Positions 44,949 through 53,979 of a DNA stretch of 64,000 nt are shown here, piece by piece (positions within the stretch are counted from its first letter, which is position 1; each line of letters starts with the position of its first letter). Source of the stretch: Thalassospira lucentensis (lineage in GTDB: Bacteria; Pseudomonadota; Alphaproteobacteria; Rhodospirillales; Thalassospiraceae); assembly GCF_001613805.1 (NCBI RefSeq), contig NZ_LPVY01000006.1, positions 1 through 64,000 on the forward strand, given 5' to 3'. The position numbers and the translations under genes were made by a program. The notes below the pieces were generated by a model. It had not been told where the DNA came from and made no database searches. It was given only the letters and a program-made list of their open reading frames with translations.

Positions 44949-45296
44949 ATGGCACGTCATATGTTTGCGTCTTCTATCACCAGTCTTCTGATGCTGTTTT
45001 CCAGCACAGCCACCGCACAGGAGGATACCGTCATGTCCGGAACCGCGTCGAACGATCCGCATCCCTATGTCGGCATGTGGGTCACGGCAGACGGTAACAT
45101 CCGTCAGGAATTGCTGGCCAATGGGCGTTATGACGAGGCGCGCGGCAATCGTCAGTCCGCCTATCAGGGACGTTACGAAATTTCAGGCAATCACATCGAT
45201 TACTGGGATGATACCGGCTTCACCGCAGATGGCTATTTCGAAGATGGCGTTCTGTATCACGCCGGAATGGTTATGTATCGCCAGCCGCTGCAATAG
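44949..45296 (+). CDS. Exported Atu4866-family protein
   Basis: A 115-residue protein with a signal peptide (cleavage after TATA near residue 23) and an Atu4866 domain. Recognisable blocks are HPYVGMWVTADG, LLANGRYDEARGNRQSAYQG, HIDYWDDTGFTADG and VLYHAGMVMYR. The family is small, beta-rich and of unknown function. AAGGAGG precedes ATG 44949. It lies 24 bases after the SDR gene and likely shares its transcript. Confidence 0.85.
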   Translation: MARHMFASSITSLLMLFSSTATAQEDTVMSGTASNDPHPYVGMWVTADGNIRQELLANGRYDEARGNRQSAYQGRYEISGNHIDYWDDTGFTADGYFEDGVLYHAGMVMYRQPLQ

Positions 45297-45407
45297 ATAT
45301 TCTGATTTCAGAGCCCCACTGCACCGGTTAACCCCGATGCAGAACCCGCAAGGAACGGTATCCGATGGATGCCGTTCCTTTTTCATGAGTGAAATCTTTA
45401 ACGACGA

Positions 45408-46802
45408 TCAGCTTGCCGTCGCGGGCACATTGTCGGTCGGAACATTCAATTCGCCAGCGGTTGCAAAGGTGAATAGATCAATCGGTTCGGAAAGCCCGCG
45501 CACGTCCATTTGCCCGATTTTGCGAAAATCTTCTGCTGCCAGGTACTGTGCCGTCGTTGCAGAAATCAGAACGTCGGTTCCCAGTTCCTTGTTCATCACT
45601 TCCAGTCGGGCTGCCATATTTACCGTATCGCCATGCACGGTATAGTTCTGTCGTCCACCCCCGCCGACACTTCCTGCAATTACAGTCCCGGTGCAAATCC
45701 CGATACGCGTTCGGACATGGATCCCGGCAAAGTCGCGACTTTGCACAAGTTCGGAAATCTCGCGTGCGGCGCGCACCGCACATCTCGCATGATCGGGGTC
45801 CTCGGCCGGGACATTGAACGTCGCCAGAACCGCATCGCCCTGAAACTGGGTGATCACACCATGATGGCGGGTGATGATCTGTGACACCGCATCGAAATAG
45901 GTATTGAGAACCTCGACAATTCCTTTTGGACCGATGGTTTCGGTCAGCTTGGTGAAATCAGCAAGATCGGCAAACAGGATGGTTGCCTCCCGCTCGACCG
46001 GAGCCAGTGACCCGCGTTTGGAAATCAGCACCTCGGCCACGGCGGGCGGCACATATTGTCCGAAAATGTCGGAAATGGCGCTGCGTTCCTGCTCTGCCTC
46101 GATCTGCCGGCGAACCGTATGGCGCGCCCGCCACATGACCAAACCAATCAGAATGGCAACAATAACCAGTGCCAGGGCTTCCTGTACGCGGCTCCAGGCA
46201 CCGATAAAATCGGGGCTGAAGAAATAGGTCACAAAGGTCTGGGTATCGGGCGATGTACCAATATCCTGCCAGTCATAGGTTTGCGTCATATCGCGGATGG
46301 CATAAAGGAACGCGCCAAGCCATCCGGCGGCACCGCAAATACCGGCCCATAAAACAAGCCCCGGTGAAAAGCTGAATGCGGCAACACCAAGAATGATGAA
46401 ATAAAACGGGAAGATCGGTGTGCGGAAAATCACCGCCTGGGGCAGATCGACATTATCAAACACCGGCTGCGTCGCAATCAGAAGAGACAGGAAGCCGATA
46501 TCAAGCGCAATGAACAGATACTTGATCCAGTTCCGATCATAGGATGATCCGATAATCCGGTAATGGATAATGCCAAACCCGGCAAAGACACCAAGCGCAA
46601 TCAGATATTCAATGGCACGTAACGGGTCGCCTGACCGCGACGCCACAAGCCAGACCCCCATCAGGATCAGCGCGACCAGACGCCCCTTGATCGCCAGTCG
46701 CAGGCCTTTGTGTTCCGCCTCGTGAAAAATGGCTTTCTGCTCGGGCTTTCCCATAACGGTTTGCTGCATGAACATGTCTTTCTGCGATGGCGATCCTGCC
46801 AT
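45408..46802 (-). CDS. Membrane-bound class III adenylate/guanylate cyclase
   Basis: A 464-residue protein with an N-terminal membrane part of about six helices (about 35-225) and a C-terminal cyclase homology domain (about 265-450). The metal-binding aspartate is in ILFADLADFTKLTE, the second metal region in QFQGDAVLATFN and the purine/ribose contact region in YTVHGDTVNMAARLEVMN. It should make cAMP, or less likely cGMP. The start is uncertain: ATG 46802 (MAGSPSQKD) is chosen; the frame opens at 46841 and ATG 46775 or 46769 is also possible. It is divergent from the glucan gene. Confidence 0.88.
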   Translation of the reverse strand: MAGSPSQKDMFMQQTVMGKPEQKAIFHEAEHKGLRLAIKGRLVALILMGVWLVASRSGDPLRAIEYLIALGVFAGFGIIHYRIIGSSYDRNWIKYLFIALDIGFLSLLIATQPVFDNVDLPQAVIFRTPIFPFYFIILGVAAFSFSPGLVLWAGICGAAGWLGAFLYAIRDMTQTYDWQDIGTSPDTQTFVTYFFSPDFIGAWSRVQEALALVIVAILIGLVMWRARHTVRRQIEAEQERSAISDIFGQYVPPAVAEVLISKRGSLAPVEREATILFADLADFTKLTETIGPKGIVEVLNTYFDAVSQIITRHHGVITQFQGDAVLATFNVPAEDPDHARCAVRAAREISELVQSRDFAGIHVRTRIGICTGTVIAGSVGGGGRQNYTVHGDTVNMAARLEVMNKELGTDVLISATTAQYLAAEDFRKIGQMDVRGLSEPIDLFTFATAGELNVPTDNVPATAS

Positions 46803-46910
46803 TTTAATGATTGCAAGTTTATTTAGGCAGACATCGAACATACCGCTATGCGAAAAATGCAGATATTACGATCTTGAATTCGCCATGTTTTATCCCGATT
46901 ACGTCCACAC

Positions 46911-46931
46911 TGTCCGGTATAGTTCCGGACA
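46911..46931. promoter_or_regulatory. Inverted repeat upstream of the glucan gene
   Basis: TGTCCGG (46911-46917) pairs with CCGGACA (46925-46931) around 7 bases, 24 bases before ATG 46956. It could be an operator or a leader hairpin. Confidence 0.35.
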
Positions 46932-46955
46932 TCTTAAATTAACGGGACCTGATTG

Positions 46956-48557
46956 ATGACGACTTCTGTGGAACGCAGACGATTTCTGAAATCCATGGCC
47001 GCTGCCGGGCTGATCCTGCCGGGTATGTCGCTGGTCAATGGCGCATCGGCGGCCAACGAAAAACTTGATCTTGGCGAACCGCAAAGCTTCAGCTTTGACG
47101 CCCTGATCAAACGCGCCGAAGCCATGTCAAAATCGCCTTATGAACCGCCTGTCGCCCCCGATCCCGAAATTGTCGGCAAGATCGATTACGACATCCACGG
47201 CAAGCTGCATTATAAACGCGAATTTTCGCCCTATGCCGATGGTTCGGGCACCTATCCGCTGACCTTCTTCCATCTGGGCATGTATTTCGCCAAACCGGTT
47301 CACATGCATCTGGTTGACGGTGGCAAATCGCGCGAAGTGGTTTATACGCCCGACTATTTCGACATGCCCGAAGACAGCATCGCGCGCAAGCTTTCGGAAA
47401 ACAGCGGCTTTGCCGGTTTCCGTCTGCATGAAAATGTCGAACGTGATGACTGGAAGACCCAGGACTGGGCGGCATTTCTTGGCGCGTCCTATTTCCGTGC
47501 GATTGGCGATGAAGGCCAATATGGCCTGTCGGCGCGCGGCATTGTCGTCAATACGGCAACGTCCCAGCCCGAAGAATTTCCCGATTTCCGCGAGTTTTAT
47601 ATCGAGCCCGCGAAATCGGCAAACGCCCCGGTCACGGTCTATGCCCTGCTGGATGGTCCCAGCATCACGGGTGCCTATCGGTTCTATCTGACGCGCGGCG
47701 AAGGTGTGACGATGGATGTCGAAAAACACCTGTTCCTGCGCAAGGATATCGAACGCCTTGGCATCGCCCCGCTGACCAGCATGTTCTGGTATTCCGAACA
47801 GAACAAATCGTTCCGCTTTGACTGGCGCCCGGAAGTCCATGACAGTGACGGGCTGGAACTTTGGACCGGGAATGGCGAACGCATCTGGCGTCAGCTCAAC
47901 AACCCGGAAATCATCCGCACGTCGGCATTCGGCGATAAAAACCCGCGCGGGTTTGGACTTATGCAGCGGGATCGCGAAGTCAGCCATTATCTTGACGGTG
48001 TGCGTTATCACCGCCGCCCCAGCCTGTGGGTCGAACCGCTTGGCGCGTGGGAAGACGGTGCCGTGCAGCTTGTCGAAATCCCGACAGATGACGAAATTCA
48101 CGACAATATCGGCGCTTTCTGGGTACCGAATGCCCCTGCCAAGGCGGGCAATAGCTATCAGTTCCGTTATCGCCTGTATTGGCAGGCCCATAACCCGTTC
48201 CCGATGGACAAGCTTGCCCATGTTACCGCCACCCGCATGGGTCGTGGTGGCAATCCCGGCACGGTTCGTCCGAAGGATGAGCTGAAATTCTCGGTCGAGT
48301 TCGAAGGTGAAATCCTTGGAACCTTGGCCTATGGCGAGTTTCCGGAAGTCATTGTTTCAACCTCGCGCGGGGAAATTGTCCGTACCAAGATCGAGCCGAT
48401 CATGGATACCCGTATCTGGCGTGCGGCGTTTGACCTTAAAGTCGAGGGCACCGAGCCGGTTGATTTGCGGATGTATCTGAGACGCGGCGATGCACCGCTT
48501 AGCGAAACCTGGATGTATCAGCATCTGCCGGGATTGCGCGGACAGACACGCGAATAA
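46956..48557 (+). CDS. Periplasmic glucan biosynthesis protein, OpgG/OpgD family
   Basis: A 533-residue MdoG-domain protein. The N-terminus has a twin-arginine motif (RRRFLKSMAA) and a hydrophobic part ending at ASA near residue 32, so it is exported folded, as OpgD is. The body has SFDALIKRAEAMSKSPYEPP, PEEFPDFREFYIEPAK and SEQNKSFRFDWRPEVHDSDG. These proteins modify or release osmoregulated periplasmic beta-glucans. The membrane synthase OpgH, which usually accompanies OpgG, is not nearby. The Tat signal favours OpgD, but I leave the symbol open. It ends with a clear terminator. Confidence 0.9.
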   Translation: MTTSVERRRFLKSMAAAGLILPGMSLVNGASAANEKLDLGEPQSFSFDALIKRAEAMSKSPYEPPVAPDPEIVGKIDYDIHGKLHYKREFSPYADGSGTYPLTFFHLGMYFAKPVHMHLVDGGKSREVVYTPDYFDMPEDSIARKLSENSGFAGFRLHENVERDDWKTQDWAAFLGASYFRAIGDEGQYGLSARGIVVNTATSQPEEFPDFREFYIEPAKSANAPVTVYALLDGPSITGAYRFYLTRGEGVTMDVEKHLFLRKDIERLGIAPLTSMFWYSEQNKSFRFDWRPEVHDSDGLELWTGNGERIWRQLNNPEIIRTSAFGDKNPRGFGLMQRDREVSHYLDGVRYHRRPSLWVEPLGAWEDGAVQLVEIPTDDEIHDNIGAFWVPNAPAKAGNSYQFRYRLYWQAHNPFPMDKLAHVTATRMGRGGNPGTVRPKDELKFSVEFEGEILGTLAYGEFPEVIVSTSRGEIVRTKIEPIMDTRIWRAAFDLKVEGTEPVDLRMYLRRGDAPLSETWMYQHLPGLRGQTRE

Positions 48558-48561
48558 GAAT

Positions 48562-48588
48562 AAAGGCCCGTCATTTGGCGGGCCTTTT
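48562..48588 (+). terminator. Terminator after the glucan gene
   Basis: AAAGGCCCG (48562-48570) pairs with CGGGCCTTT (48579-48587), followed by T and ACTTTTT. It also lies 3' of the convergent tadA gene. Confidence 0.75.
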
Positions 48589-48605
48589 ACTTTTTATCTT
48601 GGGCC

Positions 48606-49058
48606 TTAGCGTAGCGACCCAAAGAATTCCTTCAGAAGCTTGCCTGCCTCGACCTCGCCGATCCCGCCGTAAACTTCCGGGCGGTGATGGCAGCTTGTGC
48701 TTTCGAATACCCGCGGACCATGATCGATGCCACCGCTTTTAGGGTCATAGGCCCCGAAATATACCCGCCGCAGACGGGCAAACGAAATGGCGGCGGCACA
48801 CATCGGGCAGGGTTCAAGCGTGACATACAGATCGCAATTGGGCAGACGCGGTTCGCCCTTGGCACCGGCAGCGGCCCGGATCACAAGGATTTCGGCATGG
48901 GCCGTCGGATCATTGAGTTCCTCGGTCAGGTTGCCGGCACGCGCCAGCACCTCGCCACTGTCGGCATCGACCAGAACCGCACCGACCGGCACTTCGCCAC
49001 GCCTTGCGGCGGCGCGCGCCTCTTCCAGCGCCATATCCATATAGCTGTCTGCGCTCAT
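48606..49058 (-). CDS. tadA: tRNA-specific adenosine deaminase
   Basis: A 150-residue zinc deaminase that makes inosine at position 34 of tRNA-Arg. The zinc and proton-shuttle motif TAHAEILVIRAAA (near residue 52) and PCPMCAAAI (near residue 82) are present; DPKSGGIDHGPRV and the C-terminal VEAGKLLKEFF are typical of bacterial TadA. The frame extends upstream to 49187; ATG 49058, preceded by GGAAAG, gives the family length. Confidence 0.92.
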   Translation of the reverse strand: MSADSYMDMALEEARAAARRGEVPVGAVLVDADSGEVLARAGNLTEELNDPTAHAEILVIRAAAGAKGEPRLPNCDLYVTLEPCPMCAAAISFARLRRVYFGAYDPKSGGIDHGPRVFESTSCHHRPEVYGGIGEVEAGKLLKEFFGSLR

Positions 49059-49331
49059 GATTTGCTTTCCATCCCGGAATAATGAGTTGGCCGCAGCATC
49101 ACCATACCCGGCCCATCGCACTGTCTGTTGACTGTTTTTCTTGAGTTTTAAGGATATGAGATTGCAATCTGTGCAAGGATCGGTCAAGCGGTGATAAGAT
49201 CATGGCCGATTGCACATATGCGTGAATTGCCGTTGCCCTTCTAACGCACCGGGGTTAGTTTCCGGCCAAATTCATGGCATCGCCAGCAAACATAGCGAAC
49301 AACTGCCACCACCAACGGGATTTGACAGACC

Positions 49332-50054
49332 ATGAGTGCCAGAAAACCGATCATCGGCATTACCCTTGATTCCGAGGAACCCGGTGGCTATTCCAAATTT
49401 CCGTGGTATGCGCTGCGTGAGAACTATGCAGGTGCGGTCACGGCGGCGGGCGGCATTCCCATGCCCCTGCCCCACGAGGTTGAACTGGTTCCCGATCTGC
49501 TGGATCTGATTGACGGGCTTGTGGTCACCGGTGGCGCATTTGATGTCGATCCCAGCCTGTTTGGCGCCGAAGAACGCCATGATACCGTGGTGACCAAAGA
49601 CCGCCGCACCAAGTTTGAATGGGCGATGGCCGAAGGCGCGCTTAAACGCAATATGCCGGTTCTGGGCATTTGCGGCGGGCAACAATTGCTCAACGTGATC
49701 CTTGGCGGATCATTGATCCAGCATATTCCCGACAGTGTTGAGAACTGCCTGCCGCATGAACAACCCAACCCGCGCAACGAGCCGGGGCATGATGTGACCG
49801 TCGAAGCAGGTACCCTGCTTTCGCGTATTGTTGGCGATGTCAAAAGCCTGTCGGTCAATTCCGCCCATCATCAGGCCGTGGATAAGGTCGGCCCGGATGT
49901 GATCATCAATTCCCTTGCCCCTGATGGCGTGATCGAAGGGATTGAACATCCGGGATATCGTTATTGTCTTGGGGTGCAGTGGCATCCCGAATTTCATATC
50001 AGTTCGGGCGATGCGAAAATCTTCGACGCCCTGATTTCCGAGGCCCGCAAATGA
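49332..50054 (+). CDS. Gamma-glutamyl-gamma-aminobutyrate hydrolase-family class I amidotransferase
   Basis: A 240-residue peptidase C26 protein. The nucleophile elbow is ICGGQQLLNVILGGSLIQ (near residue 114, Cys), and the catalytic His-Glu pair is in GVQWHPEF (near residue 223). VVTGGAFDVDPSLFG is typical of PuuD-like enzymes, which release GABA in putrescine breakdown. No other putrescine genes are near, so the true substrate is unknown. Its stop overlaps the pseudouridine synthase start. Confidence 0.88.
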   Translation: MSARKPIIGITLDSEEPGGYSKFPWYALRENYAGAVTAAGGIPMPLPHEVELVPDLLDLIDGLVVTGGAFDVDPSLFGAEERHDTVVTKDRRTKFEWAMAEGALKRNMPVLGICGGQQLLNVILGGSLIQHIPDSVENCLPHEQPNPRNEPGHDVTVEAGTLLSRIVGDVKSLSVNSAHHQAVDKVGPDVIINSLAPDGVIEGIEHPGYRYCLGVQWHPEFHISSGDAKIFDALISEARK

Positions 50055-51367
50055 GCGACCAGACCCCGAACCCGACAGAAGATACCGAAGAAAGCAAACC
50101 CGAACGCATTGCCAAACGCATTGCGCGTTCCGGCGTTTGTTCGCGTCGCGATGCCGAACGCATGATCGAGGAAGGTCTGGTGAAGCTGAACGGCAAGGTG
50201 CTTGACAGCCCGGCCGTGACCGTCACCGACGAGGACGAAATTTACGTCAATGGCAAACCGTTGCCGCAAAAGGAAAAGCCGCGCCTGTGGCGTCTGTTTA
50301 AAAAACGCGGACTGGTCACCAGCCACCGTGACGAACAGGGCCGCGATACGGTTTTCGAACATCTACCAAGCTATATGCCGCGCGTGATTTCGGTCGGCCG
50401 TCTTGATCTGAACTCCGAAGGTCTTTTGCTGCTGACCAATGATGGCGAGCTTGCCCGTTATCTTGAACTGCCCGCCACCGGATGGGCACGCCGGTATCGG
50501 GTGCGCGTTCACGGCCGGATTGACGAGGCAAAACTCAAACAGCTTGAGGACGGTGTTACGGTTGACGGTATCAATTACGGTTCGATACAGGCCGAAGTTG
50601 ATGTTCAGAAAGACAGCAATGCCTGGATGACCGTAACCCTTCGCGAAGGTAAAAACCGCGAAATCCGTCGCGTGATGGAACATCTTGGCTGGCCGGTAAC
50701 CCGTTTGATGCGTGTGTCCTATGGCCCGTTCCAGTTGGGTAACTTGGCACCCGGCGATTGCGAGGAAATCACCGGCAAAGTGATGAAGGAACAGCTGGCT
50801 GCGTTCTTCAAAGGCGATTACAGCAAGGTTTCCGAAAAGAAATCGGTCGCACGCGGTGGTACCGGCCGCCCCAAGGCACCGCGCACAGTGTTTGGCAAAC
50901 CAGCCGCGCCGCGCCGTCGCCAGCAAGGCAACAACCCGAACGCCGTCACCGATGACACCCGGACTGAGAACAGCTTTGAAAACCGGACGCGTCCGGGCAA
51001 CCGCGCCAAACCGACAGTCGCACGCGGAGAGGTATCGCGTGGTGGTCCCGCACGTGAAAATCGTGAAAACCGCGAAGATCGTAACGACCGCGGCACACGA
51101 AACGACCGGGACAATCGTTTTGATGATCGCGACAATACAAACCGCCCGGCCAACAAAGGCCGCGGGCGTTATGCGCCCGGTGGCAAAGCCAGTGGCGAAC
51201 GCAATAGCGACGGTGGGAAATCGTTTGGTAGCGGTCGCGGCAAGCCATCTGGCAATACCGGCGGCAATAATCGCGGCAGCATTGCCGATGGAAAACCCGG
51301 CAATCGCCCCGCAGGGCGCAGCGGATCGAAACCGGCGGGCAATCGTCCGCGCGGCAAAAAGGGTTAA
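50051..51367 (+). CDS. RluB/RsuA-type pseudouridine synthase with a long charged tail
   Basis: A 438-residue protein. An S4 RNA-binding domain (about 17-75, RIAKRIARSGVCSRRDAERM) is followed by the synthase domain with the catalytic aspartate in SVGRLDLNSEGLLLLTNDGE (about 117-136) and GKNREIRRVMEHLG. RluB modifies U2605 of 23S rRNA. The last 175 residues form a disordered Arg/Asn/Gly/Asp-rich tail (for example NRENREDRNDRGTRNDRDNR), which probably binds RNA. Start ATG 50051 (MSDQTPNP) overlaps the preceding stop. It is followed by rsmD after 6 bases, so an rRNA modification operon is likely. Confidence 0.9.
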   Translation: MSDQTPNPTEDTEESKPERIAKRIARSGVCSRRDAERMIEEGLVKLNGKVLDSPAVTVTDEDEIYVNGKPLPQKEKPRLWRLFKKRGLVTSHRDEQGRDTVFEHLPSYMPRVISVGRLDLNSEGLLLLTNDGELARYLELPATGWARRYRVRVHGRIDEAKLKQLEDGVTVDGINYGSIQAEVDVQKDSNAWMTVTLREGKNREIRRVMEHLGWPVTRLMRVSYGPFQLGNLAPGDCEEITGKVMKEQLAAFFKGDYSKVSEKKSVARGGTGRPKAPRTVFGKPAAPRRRQQGNNPNAVTDDTRTENSFENRTRPGNRAKPTVARGEVSRGGPARENRENREDRNDRGTRNDRDNRFDDRDNTNRPANKGRGRYAPGGKASGERNSDGGKSFGSGRGKPSGNTGGNNRGSIADGKPGNRPAGRSGSKPAGNRPRGKKG

Positions 51368-51373
51368 GGCAGA

Positions 51374-51949
51374 ATGCGGATTGTTGGCGGAAGTCTTCGC
51401 GGGCGGCTTTTGACCGCACCAACCGGGCGCGATACGCGCCCGACACTGGATCGCGTTCGCGAGGCCCTGTTTAACATCCTGACACATGCATCGCGCTGGT
51501 ACGAGGACGACCAGAACCCGCTTTATGACGGGCTGGTTCTTGATGCCTATGCCGGTTCCGGGGCGCTGGGACTTGAAGCCATTTCACGTGGCGCGCAAAA
51601 GGCGGTTTTCTTTGATCTTGATCGCGGTGCGCTTGCCGCAATCGAACAGAATATTGCCGATTTGAAACTGGGTGATAAAACCCGCGTTCAGCGCGCCGAC
51701 GCAACCAAGCCGCCGCGCGCATCCGAACCCGCCAGTATGGTGTTCCTTGATCCGCCCTATCATAAGGAATTGCTGGGACCGAGCATTACGGGACTGGCAA
51801 ATGCAGGATGGATCAATGCGGAAACGCTGATCATTGCCGAACGCGATCCGCGCGATCCAGTGCCCGATATTGACGGGCTTGAAATCCTCGACAGCCGCAA
51901 ATATGGCCGTTGCCAGATCGATATTTGCCGCCTTGGCGCAGCGGCTTGA
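51374..51949 (+). CDS. rsmD: 16S rRNA m2G966 methyltransferase
   Basis: A 191-residue SAM methyltransferase. It has the N-terminal MRIVGGSLRGRLL, RPTLDRVREALFNIL, motif I LVLDAYAGSGALGLEAISRG (about 54-73) and the catalytic DPPY (in MVFLDPPYHKELLG, near residue 122). It follows the pseudouridine synthase by 6 bases on the same strand. Confidence 0.94.
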   Translation: MRIVGGSLRGRLLTAPTGRDTRPTLDRVREALFNILTHASRWYEDDQNPLYDGLVLDAYAGSGALGLEAISRGAQKAVFFDLDRGALAAIEQNIADLKLGDKTRVQRADATKPPRASEPASMVFLDPPYHKELLGPSITGLANAGWINAETLIIAERDPRDPVPDIDGLEILDSRKYGRCQIDICRLGAAA

Positions 51950-52015
51950 GCCTTTATTGAATTCCCGGCTGTGTTATGGTGGTCTGCCTTTCGAAAAGTC
52001 AGGCCGTGTTGAGTG

Positions 52016-52591
52016 ATGAAGTTACTGCCCCCGACAGCACCCGATCCTGAATTTGGTCGCCGCCTGCGCCAATGGCGCCGCGAAAGCGAAATCAAGCAAT
52101 CGCGTCTTGCCGATATTGTCGGAGTCACACAGGCAACCGTGTCACGTTGGGAAAAGGGTTTGCAAACGCCCGCCCCGCTTCAGATCGACCTTTTGCATCA
52201 GATGATGACGCGCAACCGCAATTTCCGATTGGATCAGGCGATCAAACGGCTGGTGATCCATTCGCGGCAACGTGTTCATCTGATCGAGGATCGCAGCCAT
52301 CGTTTACTGTGCGCATCGGGACCGCGTGAAAAGGAATGGCAACGGGATTCCGGTGACCTTATCGGCATGTCGCTTTGGCGTTTTGCCACGCCGGAAATCG
52401 CACAGGCGGAAAAACGCCTGCATCATATGGGCTGGCACGAAGATCAGGCCGATCATCTGACTTTCGAAACATCCGGGCGCGACGGCCCACCGATGCCGAT
52501 TGTCGATAAATTCATCCTGTGGGAACGGTTTTTCCTGTCCGACGGCACCGCTGTTCGTCTGACCACCGGTTTTGATACACCGCCCGTCTAA
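52016..52591 (+). CDS. XRE-family helix-turn-helix regulator with a PAS-like C-terminal part
   Basis: A 191-residue protein. Residues 12-60 form an XRE helix-turn-helix (FGRRLRQWRRESEIKQSRLA, then VTQATVSRWEKG). The rest, with LIEDRSHRLLCASGP and DLIGMSLWRFATPE, looks like a small-ligand sensor, perhaps PAS-like, ending in FFLSDGTAVRLTTGF. The target is unknown; the adjacent transporter is a candidate. GTG 52013 is an alternative start. Confidence 0.82.
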   Translation: MKLLPPTAPDPEFGRRLRQWRRESEIKQSRLADIVGVTQATVSRWEKGLQTPAPLQIDLLHQMMTRNRNFRLDQAIKRLVIHSRQRVHLIEDRSHRLLCASGPREKEWQRDSGDLIGMSLWRFATPEIAQAEKRLHHMGWHEDQADHLTFETSGRDGPPMPIVDKFILWERFFLSDGTAVRLTTGFDTPPV

Positions 52592-52705
52592 CCCCTTCAC
52601 GCATATTTCATACGTGGATCGCCCAAACGGGTTTCCGGTAAAAGGAACCCGCTATTTTGGTTCGCCCCGACCAAATCGTTTATTGAATTGACGGATTGCG
52701 CCCTC

Positions 52706-53875
52706 ATGCCACCGATTTTTGCCATTTGTGTTCTTTACGGTCTTGGACTGACGGCCTCGATGCAGGTTGGGCTGGTCGGGCCGATTGCCCCCGATCTTCG
52801 TGCCGGTTTTGATCTTAGCCAGGCACAGTTTGGACTTGTCGCATCGCTGATCACGGCGGCAGGGGCCCTGTTTGCGATTCCCGCAGGGGTTTGGGCCGCA
52901 CAGGCCGGATTGCGTCGCTCGCTGGTTCTGGGCGGCCTTATGATGATCATTGGTGCTGCACTCTTTGCAACAGCATCCAGCAGCGGGATGCTTTATGTCG
53001 GGCGTCTTGTCACCAGTGTCGGATATCTTCTGATTGTGGTGGGTGCGCCAAGCTGGATGGCCAATCTGGGCAATGCCAGAACCGTTGCCATGGCCATGAG
53101 CATCTGGGGCACGTTCATCCCGGTCGGCATTGCCATGGGGAATTGGACCAGTGCCGCGATTGTCGCGTGGCTTGACTGGCGCATGGCGGTTGTTGCCTGC
53201 ACCATCCCGGTCGCGATCCTTTTGCCCGCCCTGATGCTGCTGACCAAACCGCGCGAGCAAAGTTTCAACCGGTCCCTGACATCGGGTATTTCCGGCGTTC
53301 TTAAATCCCGCCCGGCGATGCAGATCGCACTTACCTTTGCGGCCTTTGCCGGGGCAACATCCGCATCCCTTGCCTTCATGCCCGCCATGATGGCAGACAA
53401 TCTTGCGATCAGCATTCCCCTTGCCGCGGCGATCATTGGCATCACGGCAATTGCCGGAAACATCATCGGTAGTGTCGGCGCAGGGATGGCACTGGGTCGC
53501 GAGATACCCGGCCGCATCATGCTTGCGATCGGATTACCGGTCATGGCGGCGGCGATCTTCATCCTGTTTGTCAGCCAGATCATCACCATCAGTGTATTGG
53601 CGTTGGTCCTGTTCAATATCGGGCAGGGCGTCGTTGCCGGTACATGCTTTGCGCTTTTACCCCGTATTGCAGATCGCAATCTTTCGATGCCTGCCCTTCA
53701 GGGGATGCTTGCCCAGTTTGCCGAGATTTTCGTTGTAATTGTCCCACCCGTTGCAGGTGCCATGATCGACTGGGCAAACTGGAAGGGGGCGGCATTTCTT
53801 CTGACCGGTTTCTACCTTGCCGGATTTGTCATTTCGCTTCAATACCGTCAGGTCCGTGTCGTAACAGCGGGTTAG
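52706..53875 (+). CDS. Major facilitator superfamily transporter
   Basis: A 389-residue hydrophobic protein with about twelve helices in two halves. The first half includes LVGPIAPDLRAGFDLSQAQF and WAAQAGLRRSLVLGGL, the loop between helices 2 and 3 typical of MFS carriers. The central loop is KPREQSFNRS. The substrate is not readable. The frame opens at TTG 52688; ATG 52706 is chosen but lacks a clear ribosome site. It follows the XRE gene on the same strand. Confidence 0.85.
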   Translation: MPPIFAICVLYGLGLTASMQVGLVGPIAPDLRAGFDLSQAQFGLVASLITAAGALFAIPAGVWAAQAGLRRSLVLGGLMMIIGAALFATASSSGMLYVGRLVTSVGYLLIVVGAPSWMANLGNARTVAMAMSIWGTFIPVGIAMGNWTSAAIVAWLDWRMAVVACTIPVAILLPALMLLTKPREQSFNRSLTSGISGVLKSRPAMQIALTFAAFAGATSASLAFMPAMMADNLAISIPLAAAIIGITAIAGNIIGSVGAGMALGREIPGRIMLAIGLPVMAAAIFILFVSQIITISVLALVLFNIGQGVVAGTCFALLPRIADRNLSMPALQGMLAQFAEIFVVIVPPVAGAMIDWANWKGAAFLLTGFYLAGFVISLQYRQVRVVTAG

Positions 53876-53979
53876 TCCGCCTATACAATCCGCTGTCTTG
53901 ACCTATCCCGTAAAGCAGGCGACCCTCCTTGCCGGATCAGATGCAAGGGGCAAATAACGCTCTGCACAAGGGAAACGGA

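Noticed and set aside
50363-51487. 374-codon minus-strand frame opposite the pseudouridine synthase tail
   Set aside because: The low-complexity tail gives open frames on both strands. The sense frame has the S4 and synthase domains.
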